Shown: positions 1 to 6,820 of the stretch, one piece after another
How positions within the stretch are numbered: position 1 is the first letter of the stretch
How the letters are laid out: every line of letters starts with the position of its first letter
Assembly: GCA_021811745.1 (NCBI GenBank)
Contig: JAJZNH010000901.1
Span: 1-8,834 of the forward strand
Direction: 5' to 3'
Length of the DNA stretch: 8,834 nucleotides
From: Acidobacteriota bacterium
Lineage (GTDB): Bacteria > Acidobacteriota > Terriglobia > Terriglobales > Acidobacteriaceae
Notes under the pieces: generated by a model
Database searches by the model: none
What the model was told of the DNA's origin: nothing
Seen by the model: only the letters and a program-made list of their open reading frames with translations
Made by a program: the position numbers and the translations under genes

Positions 1-28
1 TCTCCTCTCTTTCTTCAATGGTCAGCAT
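1..28 (-). CDS. nuoE: NADH-quinone oxidoreductase subunit E, N-terminal fragment (runs off left edge)
   Basis: Only the first nine codons are inside the window; they read M-L-T-I-E-E-R-E-E from an ATG at 28-26. A GAGGA ribosome-binding site lies five bases upstream (complement of 34-38), and the start falls 13 bases after the nuoCD stop. An acidic 'EER-E' opening is common in NuoE, the [2Fe-2S] subunit of the NADH-dehydrogenase arm, and nuoE normally follows nuoCD in this operon type. The reading frame and ribosome-binding site are seen directly; the gene identity is inferred mainly from operon order. An overlapping ATG four bases upstream meets a stop after five codons, so it is not the start. 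Confidence 0.6.
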
Positions 29-41
29 GCATGTCCTCGTC

Positions 42-1814
42 TTATCGGTCTACGTCCGCAAGCACAAAGTCCATTGCACCCAGGATGGCGAGCAAATCCG
101 GGATCATCCGGCCCCGGGCCAACACGGGAAGCATTTGCATATGCGCGAACGATGGTGTACGAATGCGGGTGCGGTAGGAAGTCGTACTCCCGTCGCTTAC
201 CACGTAGTAGCCGTTGTTCCCTTTTGTAGCTTCGATGGCGCCAAGCGCTTCGCCGGGCGGAATCACCGGCCCCCAACTCACACCCAGGAAATGGGTGATC
301 AGTGTTTCAATATCGTGCATGGTGCGTTCTTTGAGGGGCGGACAAGCCAGTGCATCGAGCGACTTGTAAGGGCCCTCCGGCATGTTGTTGACGCATTGCT
401 CAATAATGCGCAGGCTTTGACGCATCTCCTCGACGCGCACCATGCCGCGGTCATAGCAATCGCCGTGAGCGCCTGTGGGAATGTCAAATTCGAATTGTTC
501 ATAGCCGGAGTACGGCTGCTTCTTGCGGAAATCCCACGCAAATCCACACGCACGTAAACCGGGTCCGGTCACTCCCCATTCAATCGCTTCTTCCGTAGTG
601 AACGCCCCCACACCCTTGGTGCGGCTCTTGAAGATCCGGTTCTGCATCACTTCCTTGTCGTATTCGGCAAGGCGCGGCCGAAAATACTTCAGAAAGTCCC
701 GGATCAGACTATCCCAACCTTTAGGCAAGTCCTGCGCCACTCCGCCGATCCGGAACCAGTTGGGATGCATGCGCGCACCGCAAATGGCCTCGATGATGCC
801 GAAGGCCCGCTCGCGATCGTTGAAGGTGTAGAAGACTGGCGAGAGCTGGCCCAGGTCCTGCGCGAAAGTGCCGTACCAGACCAGATGACTGATGATGCGA
901 AACATCTCCGCCAGCATGACACGAATGACTTGCGCACGTGGCGGCACACGAATTCCCGCCAGCTTCTCCACCGCCATCAGATAGGCCATGTTGTTCATGA
1001 CACCGCCGAGATAATCGATGCGATCGGTGTAGGGAATGTAGGTGTGCCAGGACTGCCGCTCGCCCATCTTCTCGGCGCCGCGATGGTGGAAGCCAATGTC
1101 AGGGACAGCGTCGACAATCTCTTCGCCGTCGAGTTGCAGAATCACGCGCAGAACACCATGAGTGCCGGGATGCTGTGGCCCCACGTTGAGGAAAAGGAAG
1201 TCCTGGCCATCGCGGCCGGGCTTCATGCCCCAGTCTTCCGGCCGGAAGCGCAAAGCATCCTGTTCTGCATCCTGTTTTGCATCGGGAAGCTGGAAAGGCC
1301 CCATCTCCGTTGCGCGTGCGGGATGGTCTTTGCGCAGCGGGTGTCCCACCCAGGTCCGCGGCATCAAAATACGTTCAAGGTGTGGATGGCCGTCGAAGCG
1401 AATCCCGAACATGTCCCAGACTTCCCGCTCATACCAGTCTGCCGCCGGCCAAAGATCGGTAATGGTCTCGATGGTCGTCTGCTCTTCTTTGAGAGGCACC
1501 TTGAGACGGATGAATTGATTGCGGTCAAACGACAGCAGATGATAGACGACCGTGAAGTCGCCTGCCGGCGGGTCCTGGGGATGCGTTCTCATCCGCTCAT
1601 CGATGGCCGTCAAATCGTAAAGCATGCGGTAGGGTCGATCGACTCCTGTCTTCAACCGGCCAAGCACGTTGTGGACGTCTTCCGGCGCGACCCAGAAGGT
1701 GGGAATTCCGTCCTCGGTCGCCTGCTCCGTGATCGCATCTTCTCCAAGCACTGCCCGGAGTTCTTCTGCGAAGGGAGCAGAGGAAGCATCGGATTGTGGA
1801 GCAACGGTAAGCAT
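42..1814 (-). CDS. nuoCD: NADH-quinone oxidoreductase, fused subunit C/D
   Basis: Fused peripheral-arm subunits of respiratory complex I, which form part of the quinone site and help link the NADH module to the membrane arm. The protein has 590 residues, close to the roughly 600 of E. coli NuoCD. The NuoC (30 kDa) domain covers about residues 15-165 and carries its signature at 128-162 (ERE-WDMFGI, GHP-L-RILMP, GHPLRKD). A charged, glutamine-rich linker of about 40 residues follows. The NuoD (49 kDa) domain, about 205-590, shows [15 protein letters not shown] at 209-223 and HHRGAEK at 243-249. The quinone-site histidines (HPGTH) and the tyrosine of the YTDR motif (Y262) are both present. The protein ends in the typical A-DVDR. 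The start lies 2 bases after the nuoB stop and has no strong ribosome-binding site, so translation is probably coupled to nuoB. Fusion of C and D is typical of E. coli-like complex I; many other bacteria keep them separate. Confidence 0.97.
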   Translation of the reverse strand: MLTVAPQSDASSAPFAEELRAVLGEDAITEQATEDGIPTFWVAPEDVHNVLGRLKTGVDRPYRMLYDLTAIDERMRTHPQDPPAGDFTVVYHLLSFDRNQFIRLKVPLKEEQTTIETITDLWPAADWYEREVWDMFGIRFDGHPHLERILMPRTWVGHPLRKDHPARATEMGPFQLPDAKQDAEQDALRFRPEDWGMKPGRDGQDFLFLNVGPQHPGTHGVLRVILQLDGEEIVDAVPDIGFHHRGAEKMGERQSWHTYIPYTDRIDYLGGVMNNMAYLMAVEKLAGIRVPPRAQVIRVMLAEMFRIISHLVWYGTFAQDLGQLSPVFYTFNDRERAFGIIEAICGARMHPNWFRIGGVAQDLPKGWDSLIRDFLKYFRPRLAEYDKEVMQNRIFKSRTKGVGAFTTEEAIEWGVTGPGLRACGFAWDFRKKQPYSGYEQFEFDIPTGAHGDCYDRGMVRVEEMRQSLRIIEQCVNNMPEGPYKSLDALACPPLKERTMHDIETLITHFLGVSWGPVIPPGEALGAIEATKGNNGYYVVSDGSTTSYRTRIRTPSFAHMQMLPVLARGRMIPDLLAILGAMDFVLADVDR

Positions 1815-1816
1815 CG

Positions 1817-2458
1817 TCAGATTTCGTCTACCGGGCGAAGCGTTGTGGCTCGCTGTCTTTCTCCGCGATGAAGGTCGCGCTGCGATGGCAGGGATGCACG
1901 TACTGTTTCCTGTGGACCGACCACCCAGCTCAACGGTCGCCGCTCGGTGCCGACAGCTTTTTGGAGCAGGAGCAATCCTTGCTCGAATGCATCGGGACGC
2001 GGAGGACAGCCCGGAACATACACGTCAACCGGAAGAAACTTGTCGACACCCTGTACCACGCTGTAGATGTCGTACATGCCGCCGGAATTGGCGCAGGAGC
2101 CCATGGAGATCACCCAGCGGGGTTCCATCATCTGCTCATAGAGACGGAGAATGACGGGAGCCATCTTGATGAAGACCGTGCCGGCGACCACCATCAGGTC
2201 GGCTTCCCGCGGGGTTCCGCGGATCACCTCCGCGCCGAATCGCGAGATGTCATACTTGCTGGTCAGGCTCGTAGCCATCTCGACGTAACAGCAGGAGAGC
2301 CCGAAATTGAAAGGCCAGATGGAATTCTTCCGGCCCCAACTGAGAAGGTCCTGAAGGCGTGAAAAAACCACACTACGCTTCACAGCATTTTCTGCCGGGT
2401 CTTCGCCGGGACGGACCAATTCTACAAGTGTATTGCGCTGGACAAGAGGAGAAGGCAT
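1817..2458 (-). CDS. nuoB: NADH-quinone oxidoreductase subunit B
   Basis: PSST-type subunit of complex I that holds the terminal cluster N2, which passes electrons to quinone. The protein has 213 residues. The four N2 cysteines are visible: the adjacent pair at 56-57 (LSCCYVEM), C122 (MGSCANSGG) and C151 (VPGCPPRPD). The central block with [15 protein letters not shown] and the conserved [10 protein letters not shown] are intact. I chose the ATG at 2458: it overlaps the nuoA TGA by one base (TGATG) and has a GAGGAG ribosome-binding site eight bases upstream (complement of 2467-2472). An in-frame TTG one codon earlier is a poorer alternative. The overlap implies translational coupling to nuoA. 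The N-terminal tail (about residues 1-25) and the last 30 residues are lineage-specific and less conserved. Confidence 0.97.
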   Translation of the reverse strand: MPSPLVQRNTLVELVRPGEDPAENAVKRSVVFSRLQDLLSWGRKNSIWPFNFGLSCCYVEMATSLTSKYDISRFGAEVIRGTPREADLMVVAGTVFIKMAPVILRLYEQMMEPRWVISMGSCANSGGMYDIYSVVQGVDKFLPVDVYVPGCPPRPDAFEQGLLLLQKAVGTERRPLSWVVGPQETVRASLPSQRDLHRGERQRATTLRPVDEI

Positions 2459-2835
2459 CAAGACCGCTCCTCTCTTTGGGCGGCCCTGTACCAGTCAAGA
2501 GCGCCTGTGCGCCAGAGATAGACAAGCGCCGCCAATAGGATGCCGGCGAAGATGAGGGCCTCTATATAGCCGGACCAGCCGAGGTTGCGGGCGGCAACGG
2601 CCCAAAGGAAGAGAAAGACCGCCTCCAGATCGAAGACTACAAAGAAGGCTGCAATCAGAAAGAACTTTACCGACAAGCGAGCGTGGGCTGAACCGTGGGA
2701 GACGATGCCGGACTCATACGGCGAGCTGGTTGCGGGTTCCGCGTGGCGCTGTCCCAGGGTATACGAAAGACCCAGCATCACCACTACAATGAGCAGTACT
2801 GCCGAAAAATAGATGGCCAAGGGCCATATGGTCAT
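2458..2835 (-). CDS. nuoA: NADH-quinone oxidoreductase subunit A
   Basis: Small membrane subunit of complex I. The protein has 125 residues and three predicted membrane helices at about 5-27, 57-80 and 88-109. Between helices 1 and 2 lies the conserved loop motif PYESG (39-43), and helix 2 contains [14 protein letters not shown] (65-78) with the conserved acidic residues D69 and E71. The C-terminus is short and charged. The ATG has a GGGAGG ribosome-binding site five bases upstream (complement of 2841-2846). This is the first gene of the nuo operon in the window, so its upstream region should hold the operon promoter. I could not pick a convincing sigma-70 match there. Confidence 0.96.
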   Translation of the reverse strand: MTIWPLAIYFSAVLLIVVVMLGLSYTLGQRHAEPATSSPYESGIVSHGSAHARLSVKFFLIAAFFVVFDLEAVFLFLWAVAARNLGWSGYIEALIFAGILLAALVYLWRTGALDWYRAAQREERS

Positions 2836-3176
2836 TCGTTCCTCCCGGCGCGCCGAGATCTCGCCCGCGCAAAATATCCCTCTTCACAGACCGCGACACT
2901 CCTCCTCTCGATTTCCAGGAGCCGTCCAATTTCTTCGAGTATGGCGGCAATCCAGCGTCTTCTCTGCCGCCGTCCTGTAGGTCAGGGGAAAATTGCCCGA
3001 AACACCAACGTAATCAGCTTCTCTACACTTGATGGGAATCGCAATAGAGCATCCGTCACAAACGGAGGTACACGTGTAACGCATCAAGACATTTCACATG
3101 GGCAATTGAACGGATGATAAAGGTTGGTTATCCGTTGAGACTTTTGTCGCTTTGCGTGCCGGCCGGGCGTGCCAGA
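2836..3176. promoter_or_regulatory. Divergent upstream region of nuoA and the amidotransferase gene
   Basis: About 340 bases with no gene I can support. It must carry the promoter for the leftward nuo operon and that for the rightward amidotransferase gene. Two neighbouring dyads stand out: TCCGT-n5-ACGGA at 3052-3066 and the perfect 10-base palindrome TACACGTGTA at 3069-3078. Either could be an operator, but no known regulator is matched. On the minus strand, next to nuoA, a frame without a start codon ends in an ATGA overlap with nuoA and resembles the start of a PolX-type polymerase (see findings). Other short open frames here look random. Confidence 0.45.
3106..3134 (+). promoter_or_regulatory. 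Weak sigma-70-like promoter candidate for the amidotransferase gene
   Basis: TTGAAC (3106-3111) and TATCCG (3129-3134) are separated by 17 bases. Matches to the consensus hexamers are only partial (four and three of six). If it is used, transcription would start near 3141, downstream of the ATG at 3114, which would favour the internal start codons at 3177 or 3186. This is inference from spacing alone. Confidence 0.22.
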
Positions 3177-3881
3177 ATGACAAGGATGAAGAGTCATTGG
3201 GTCGTTTTACAACATGTCGAATGGGAAGGCCCGGGCATCATTGCCCAGGAGGCACAAAAACGAGGGTGCGAAGTCGATATCCGACGGTTGGATCGTGAAG
3301 ATGAGTTCCCCGATGCGAATCACGTAGACGGTCTGGTGGTCATGGGCGGTCCATTGGGCGCGTATGAAGAAGAATGGTATCCATATCTCAGAGACGAACG
3401 TGAATTATTGGCAACGGTTGCCCGGCGCGGCAGTCCGGTGCTCGGTGTTTGCCTGGGAGCGCAACTCTTGGCAAAGGCGCTCGGAGCCAAAGTCTTCCCT
3501 GGGCATGGAGCGGAAATCGGTTTCGGTTCCATAGAACTGACCCCAGCAGGGCAAGAGGACCCACTGTTCGCCGGCGTCGGCAATACCCTGCCTGTCTTCC
3601 ATTGGCACGGCGACACCTTCACTTTGCCTGAAGGCGCCAAGTTGCTGGCTTCAAGCCGAATGTACCCGCACCAGGCTTTCCGGTTCGGAAGCCGGGCTTA
3701 CGGACTCCAATTTCATGTTGAGCCGGATCTCAGCACCTGGGCGGCGTGGCGAGACCACTTACCAAAGGGTTTGATCGACAAGTCGGGGGAGAAGCAGAAG
3801 GCAATTGAGGTAGCCGGGGCCAAAGTCATCGGCCGGTTCTTCGATCATGTGTTAAAGGCCGGAGAGATTGAGGAACGATGA
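3177..3881 (+). CDS. Stand-alone class I glutamine amidotransferase (GMP-synthase-domain-like)
   Basis: A triad-type glutamine amidotransferase that would hydrolyse glutamine to glutamate and ammonia for an unknown acceptor. The catalytic triad is intact. Counting from the ATG at 3177 (234 residues), the nucleophile is C92 in GVCLGAQLLA, and H180 and E182 lie in LQFHVEPD. The oxyanion-type glycine stretch VVMGGPLGAYEE is at about 54-65. No synthetase domain is attached, so this is not a full GMP synthase or carbamoyl-phosphate synthase subunit. The frame is open from an ATG at 3114, but the extra 21 residues look unlike the family. The family-like sequence begins at MKSHWVVLQHVEWEGPG, so 3177 or 3186 is preferred; neither has a strong ribosome-binding site. 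The stop overlaps the next gene's start (ATGA), so the two are translationally coupled. The substrate and pathway are unknown. Confidence 0.9.
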   Translation: MTRMKSHWVVLQHVEWEGPGIIAQEAQKRGCEVDIRRLDREDEFPDANHVDGLVVMGGPLGAYEEEWYPYLRDERELLATVARRGSPVLGVCLGAQLLAKALGAKVFPGHGAEIGFGSIELTPAGQEDPLFAGVGNTLPVFHWHGDTFTLPEGAKLLASSRMYPHQAFRFGSRAYGLQFHVEPDLSTWAAWRDHLPKGLIDKSGEKQKAIEVAGAKVIGRFFDHVLKAGEIEER

Positions 3882-4498
3882 ATCGACTGCACCGCTGGTA
3901 CTGCAAATCCGATCATTGGAGGCGCACAGTAACGGACGAGATCCTGCCCTGGGTACTCGGCAACATTACCCTCGGCGAATCCGTTCTTGAGGTTGGGCCG
4001 GGTCCCGGCGTGACCACGGACTGGTTGCGGCATCGTGCTGATCGCGTGGAATGCCTTGAGATTGATCCGGCTCTCGCCGATGCGCTTCAAGCCCGGTTTT
4101 CAACGACCAACGTCACTGTGCGATGCGGCGACGCAACTGCGATGCCGTACGAAGATGGCCGCTTCGCAACCGTCGTCGCTTTCACAATGCTGCACCACAT
4201 TCCCACGGCCAAGTTGCAAAACCAGCTCTTTCGCGAGGCCTATCGCGTGTTGCAGCCTGGTGGAATCTTCGCCGGCGTAGACAGCCTTCCGTCGCTGCGG
4301 ATGAGCATCATTCACATTCGCGACATACTGACATTGGTGGCTCCTGATACTCTTGCGCAACGCCTTACGGCTGCCGGATTCACAGACGCTCACGTGGACG
4401 TCGGCTCAGATCGATTCCGATTTTCCGCAAGGCGTCCAACTGCGGCGAATCGAGCGCTGGAGCACTCAAATACCGCAACTGCTTTTCGGAAACGCTGA
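3878..4498 (+). CDS. Class I SAM-dependent methyltransferase
   Basis: Rossmann-fold methyltransferase of 206 residues whose substrate cannot be read from the sequence. The SAM-binding motif I is VLEVGPGPG (36-44), and the acidic residue at the end of strand 2 is in CLEIDP (E61). Motif II is GDATAMPYEDGRFATVV (84-100), followed by TMLHHIP (103-109) and a VLQPGG turn (125-129), as in Methyltransf_11-type proteins. The N-terminal MNRLHRWYCKSDHW segment is probably a substrate-side cap. The ATG overlaps the upstream stop by four bases (ATGA), and GAGGA (3870-3874) is close upstream, so it is co-translated with the amidotransferase. The last 25 residues are polar and look unstructured. The stop lies 7 bases from the stop of the convergent RIC gene, so there is no room for a separate terminator. 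Confidence 0.9.
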   Translation: MNRLHRWYCKSDHWRRTVTDEILPWVLGNITLGESVLEVGPGPGVTTDWLRHRADRVECLEIDPALADALQARFSTTNVTVRCGDATAMPYEDGRFATVVAFTMLHHIPTAKLQNQLFREAYRVLQPGGIFAGVDSLPSLRMSIIHIRDILTLVAPDTLAQRLTAAGFTDAHVDVGSDRFRFSARRPTAANRALEHSNTATAFRKR

Positions 4499-4505
4499 TT
4501 ACACT

Positions 4506-5237
4506 TCAATTGCACTTCGAACCATGAGACGCTTCAAGTGCGATCGCACGCGGAAACAGGATATTATTTTCGAGATGAACATGCCTATGCAGATCGCGCT
4601 CGAATTCCCGAAGCCCATCGTAGAAGGCGAGATAGGTCGTGCATGCATATTCGGGTGCGATGAAATCGCGGCTTAAGCTGCGAATTTCGGCCAGAAGGAC
4701 ACCGGCATGATCGTGTTCCTCGATGAGCAGGGCCAGAGGATTTCCGATCGAAGTCGCAGATTCAGCCTGCCCGGCGGCATCGTTCGCCTTCCTCCCCTCA
4801 AGCTTCGCGATCATTGGAAATACGACGACCTCCTCTTCCGCCAGATGGTCGGTCAATTCCTCGGTGAGTTCAGCCAGCTTCGCTTGGATAACCGCCAATT
4901 CGGGGTTAGTGCCTCCGTGTGCGTTGACCACTTTCGCAGCCAGGCCCGATAGGCGTGGAAGTTCATCCTTACAATAGGCATGATGTGTCCGGACTATGTG
5001 CTCCGCCAGCTTTCGAAGGGGCTCTTTGGTCCAGTCTTTCATTTGCGCATTCTCGCTGCGAGAGGCTGCTTCGAGCGCTGCAATGACAGTTTCTACATCG
5101 ATGTCCTTTGCCGTGCACGCCTCGGCAAGTGGCTTGTGCCCTCCGCAACAGTACTCGATTCCAAATTGTTCGAAGACCCTTACTGATGCTGGCTGCGCCT
5201 GTGCAATCTCACGAACGGTTTGTGTTGGGGCAATCAT
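4506..5237 (-). CDS. Iron-sulfur cluster repair di-iron protein (RIC / YtfE / ScdA family)
   Basis: Cytoplasmic di-iron protein family (YtfE in E. coli, ScdA in Staphylococcus, DnrN/NorA elsewhere) that restores Fe-S clusters damaged by nitric oxide or peroxide. The protein has 243 residues. The N-terminal ScdA domain (DUF542, about 5-60) has the hallmark IEYCCGGHKPL with C30 and C31. The C-terminal hemerythrin-like domain (about 75-235) has the expected ligands: H86, H131 and E135 (HLAEEE), H175 (EEHDH), H219 and E223 (HVHLE). A stretch of about a dozen extra residues lies between E135 and H175 compared with YtfE numbering as I recall it. I chose the ATG at 5237 because it has a perfect GGAGG five bases upstream (complement of 5243-5247); an in-frame ATG four codons earlier has only a weak site. 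Dyads upstream suggest repression or activation, possibly by a NO sensor. Confidence 0.94.
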   Translation of the reverse strand: MIAPTQTVREIAQAQPASVRVFEQFGIEYCCGGHKPLAEACTAKDIDVETVIAALEAASRSENAQMKDWTKEPLRKLAEHIVRTHHAYCKDELPRLSGLAAKVVNAHGGTNPELAVIQAKLAELTEELTDHLAEEEVVVFPMIAKLEGRKANDAAGQAESATSIGNPLALLIEEHDHAGVLLAEIRSLSRDFIAPEYACTTYLAFYDGLREFERDLHRHVHLENNILFPRAIALEASHGSKCN

Positions 5238-5242
5238 TACGT

Positions 5243-5247
5243 CCTCC
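5243..5247 (-). promoter_or_regulatory. Ribosome-binding site that sets the RIC start codon
   Basis: GGAGG on the minus strand, five bases before the ATG at 5237-5235. It overlaps the codons between an upstream in-frame ATG (5249) and this one, and so favours the downstream start. Confidence 0.7.
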
Positions 5248-5280
5248 ATGACCTACACCCTTTGCTGTGCCGGCAACGAC

Positions 5281-5293
5281 AGCCAAATTGGCT
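5281..5293. promoter_or_regulatory. Perfect dyad AGCCAA-A-TTGGCT upstream of the RIC gene
   Basis: Six perfect base pairs around a single central base, 44-56 bases upstream of the RIC start codon. It could be a protein-binding operator near the RIC transcription start or a small 5' leader hairpin; the one-base centre argues for a protein site, because it cannot form a normal hairpin loop without losing pairs. No regulator is identified. Confidence 0.4.
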
Positions 5294-5306
5294 CTTTTCG
5301 CGACGA

Positions 5307-5325
5307 ATGAATAAGTGTATTTCAT
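5307..5325. promoter_or_regulatory. AT-rich dyad ATGAA-n9-TTCAT, possible NO- or redox-sensor operator
   Basis: The 19-base element ATGAATAAGTGTATTTCAT has five perfect outer pairs and one further inner pair. It lies 70-88 bases upstream of the RIC start in a plausible promoter position. It is broadly like NsrR-type sites (AT-rich arms with ATG/CAT edges) but does not match the consensus well. It does not match the FNR/DNR box TTGAT-n4-ATCAA. The structure is seen directly; the regulator is inferred. Confidence 0.35.
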
Positions 5326-5543
5326 CCGCGTCGTGGCCCTCCATCTTTCTGACTCGGCATCGAGATCGATCGAATCAGCAAATCGTATTCAGTGTCGCGG
5401 CGATCATCGTTCGATCACAATGGTCCGTTCATACTAATGCGGGAACTGAAAATACCTAAGAAACGTCGATGTGCTCCTCATGCCTGAAACAAATCGAATC
5501 TCTCCGCGATAATGGCACTCGACAACAGGAGCAATTTCGCGCA
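5326..5543. other. Non-coding stretch between the divergent RIC and reductase genes
   Basis: No frame here has family resemblance or a good ribosome-binding site. The stretch holds several GATC/CGATC words (around 5363-5415) without a clear regular pattern. Together with the flanking dyads and the reductase promoter it forms the shared upstream region of two divergent genes. Confidence 0.5.
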
Positions 5544-5572
5544 TTGAATCCTCTCCTTGCCGCATCTATTCT
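5544..5572 (+). promoter_or_regulatory. Sigma-70-like promoter abutting the aldo/keto reductase start codon
   Basis: TTGAAT (5544-5549), a 17-base spacer and TATTCT (5567-5572), each matching four of six consensus positions. The ATG begins at 5579, seven bases after the last base of the -10 element, which is where transcription normally starts. No ribosome-binding site lies in front of the ATG. Both facts fit a leaderless or nearly leaderless mRNA. Confidence 0.45.
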
Positions 5573-5578
5573 GGTACT

Positions 5579-6559
5579 ATGTCCGGTCTTGTCTCATTCC
5601 CTGCATTGCGTACCCTTGGAAACTCCGATCTTCATCTCACCCCCATAGGGTTTGGCGCCTGGGCCATCGGCGGGGGCGACTGGCAATACTCCTGGGGCCC
5701 CCAAAACGACAAGGACTCCGTTGCCGCCATCCATCGTGCGCTCGATCTGGGCATTAACTGGATCGATACGGCGGCCATTTACGGACTGGGCCACTCGGAA
5801 GAGGTGGTGGGGCGCGCGGTCAAATCCTCATTGCACAAGCCTTACATCTTTACCAAATGCTCCATGCGCTGGCGCAAAGATCGCTCAATCTATAGCTCGC
5901 TCAAGGCCGATTCGCTTACCCAGGAGGTGGAGGCTTCGCTGCGGCGGCTGGGAGCGGAGATCATCGACCTCTACCAGATTCACCGGCCCGATCCCGAGAG
6001 CGAGATCGAAGAAGGATGGGAGGCGCTGGCGCGGCTGCGCGAGCGGGGCAAGCTGCGATGGATCGGCGTTTCGAATTTTTCAGTGGAGCAGATGAAGCGC
6101 GCTCAGCAGATCGCTCCGATTACCAGCCTGCAGCCGCCTTATTCCATGCTGCGCCGCGCCGTGGAGGCCAAGATTCTGCCCTTTGCGCAAGCCAACGGCA
6201 TCGGCGTCATCAATTACTCGCCCATGCTTTCTGGCATGCTGGCCGGCAAGATGAGTGCCGCGCGCGTAGCGGCCTTGCCGGCCGACGACTGGCGGCGCAG
6301 AAACGTCGAGTTCAACGAGCCGCGGTTGAGCCGCAACCTGCGCCTGGTGGATCTGTTACGCGAGATTGGCAACGAGCATGACGTAAGTCCGGGTGTGGTT
6401 GCCGTGGCCTGGACATTGCACCACCCCGCGATAACCGCCGCGATTGTGGGCGGGCGCAGCGCAAAGCAGGTAGAAGAGATGGCTGCTGCGCTCAGCTTTA
6501 GGCTCAGCGAGGAAGAGTATGCCAGGATCAGCAAGTTCCTCAACTCGATCGAGGAATGA
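5579..6559 (+). CDS. Aldo/keto reductase
   Basis: NAD(P)H-dependent oxidoreductase of the AKR superfamily with a (beta/alpha)8 barrel; 326 residues, normal for the family. The catalytic tetrad is complete: D63 and Y68 (DTAAIYGLGHSEE), K93 (FTKCS) and H135 (YQIHRPD). The cofactor side shows GVSNF (163-167), NYSPMLSGMLAGK (212-224) and the C-terminal IVGGRSAKQVEE (289-300), which binds the nucleotide phosphate region. The N-terminal LGNSDLHLTPIGFGAWAIGGGDW block resembles the 'general stress protein 69'-like group, whose physiological carbonyl substrates are mostly unknown. Only the ATG at 5579 fits the N-terminus, and no ribosome-binding site precedes it. It is transcribed alone and ends in a short hairpin. 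The codon third positions look more GC-rich than in the amidotransferase-methyltransferase pair. Confidence 0.95.
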   Translation: MSGLVSFPALRTLGNSDLHLTPIGFGAWAIGGGDWQYSWGPQNDKDSVAAIHRALDLGINWIDTAAIYGLGHSEEVVGRAVKSSLHKPYIFTKCSMRWRKDRSIYSSLKADSLTQEVEASLRRLGAEIIDLYQIHRPDPESEIEEGWEALARLRERGKLRWIGVSNFSVEQMKRAQQIAPITSLQPPYSMLRRAVEAKILPFAQANGIGVINYSPMLSGMLAGKMSAARVAALPADDWRRRNVEFNEPRLSRNLRLVDLLREIGNEHDVSPGVVAVAWTLHHPAITAAIVGGRSAKQVEEMAAALSFRLSEEEYARISKFLNSIEE

Positions 6560-6581
6560 GGCGCTCCATTGTATGAGCGTC
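6560..6581 (+). terminator. Candidate hairpin terminator after the reductase
   Basis: Immediately after the TGA, GGCGCTC (6560-6566) pairs with GAGCGTC (6575-6581) over seven positions including one G-U pair, with an eight-base loop. Only a weak T stretch (TGGTTT) follows, so intrinsic termination would be inefficient. Confidence 0.33.
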
Positions 6582-6820
6582 TGGTTTGCGATGTGTTGGA
6601 CATTCGTAAGGAAGCGGCCCTGATGCGCACCAGTATGAAGATAAAGGAGATTTTGCGAACTTCCAGACTCGCGCCGCGCAGTTCCAAGAACCAGAGTACG
6701 ATCATGAGCGACAGATAGAACCCGCTGCAGGCCGAGGCATCGTACAGCCAGAAGACGAGTAGAGCGTTCCGCCAACGACGACTAGCCAGGCTTTCATTCC
6801 CGTCCCAGACAGGACCTATG
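6582..6820. other. Intergenic gap between convergent reductase and ureohydrolase genes
   Basis: About 240 bases with no supported gene. A minus-strand frame running into the reductase contains a hydrophobic stretch (FYLSLMIVLWFLEL, about 6675-6716) that could be taken for a membrane segment. It has no recognisable family, no ribosome-binding site, and continues antisense through the reductase, so I treat it as chance. A 6-bp hairpin, GAGCGT (6826-6831) with ACGCTC (6838-6843), sits in the last codons of the ureohydrolase and lacks a T tract on either strand. Confidence 0.45.

Noticed and set aside
765..1871. Long plus-strand open frame of 368 codons antisense to nuoCD
   Set aside because: nuoCD on the other strand has unmistakable full-length NuoC and NuoD motifs. 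The antisense frame shows no family resemblance and is the expected by-product of GC-rich coding sequence.
2884..3087. Cysteine-rich 67-codon minus-strand frame upstream of nuoA
   Set aside because: It has no family pattern or ribosome-binding site, and the cysteines are not spaced like a metal-binding motif. It lies where the promoter is expected.
3114..3176. N-terminal extension of the amidotransferase from the ATG at 3114
   Set aside because: The 21 extra residues are unlike the family, have no good ribosome-binding site, and overlap a promoter-like pair, so an internal start is preferred. It is not fully excluded.
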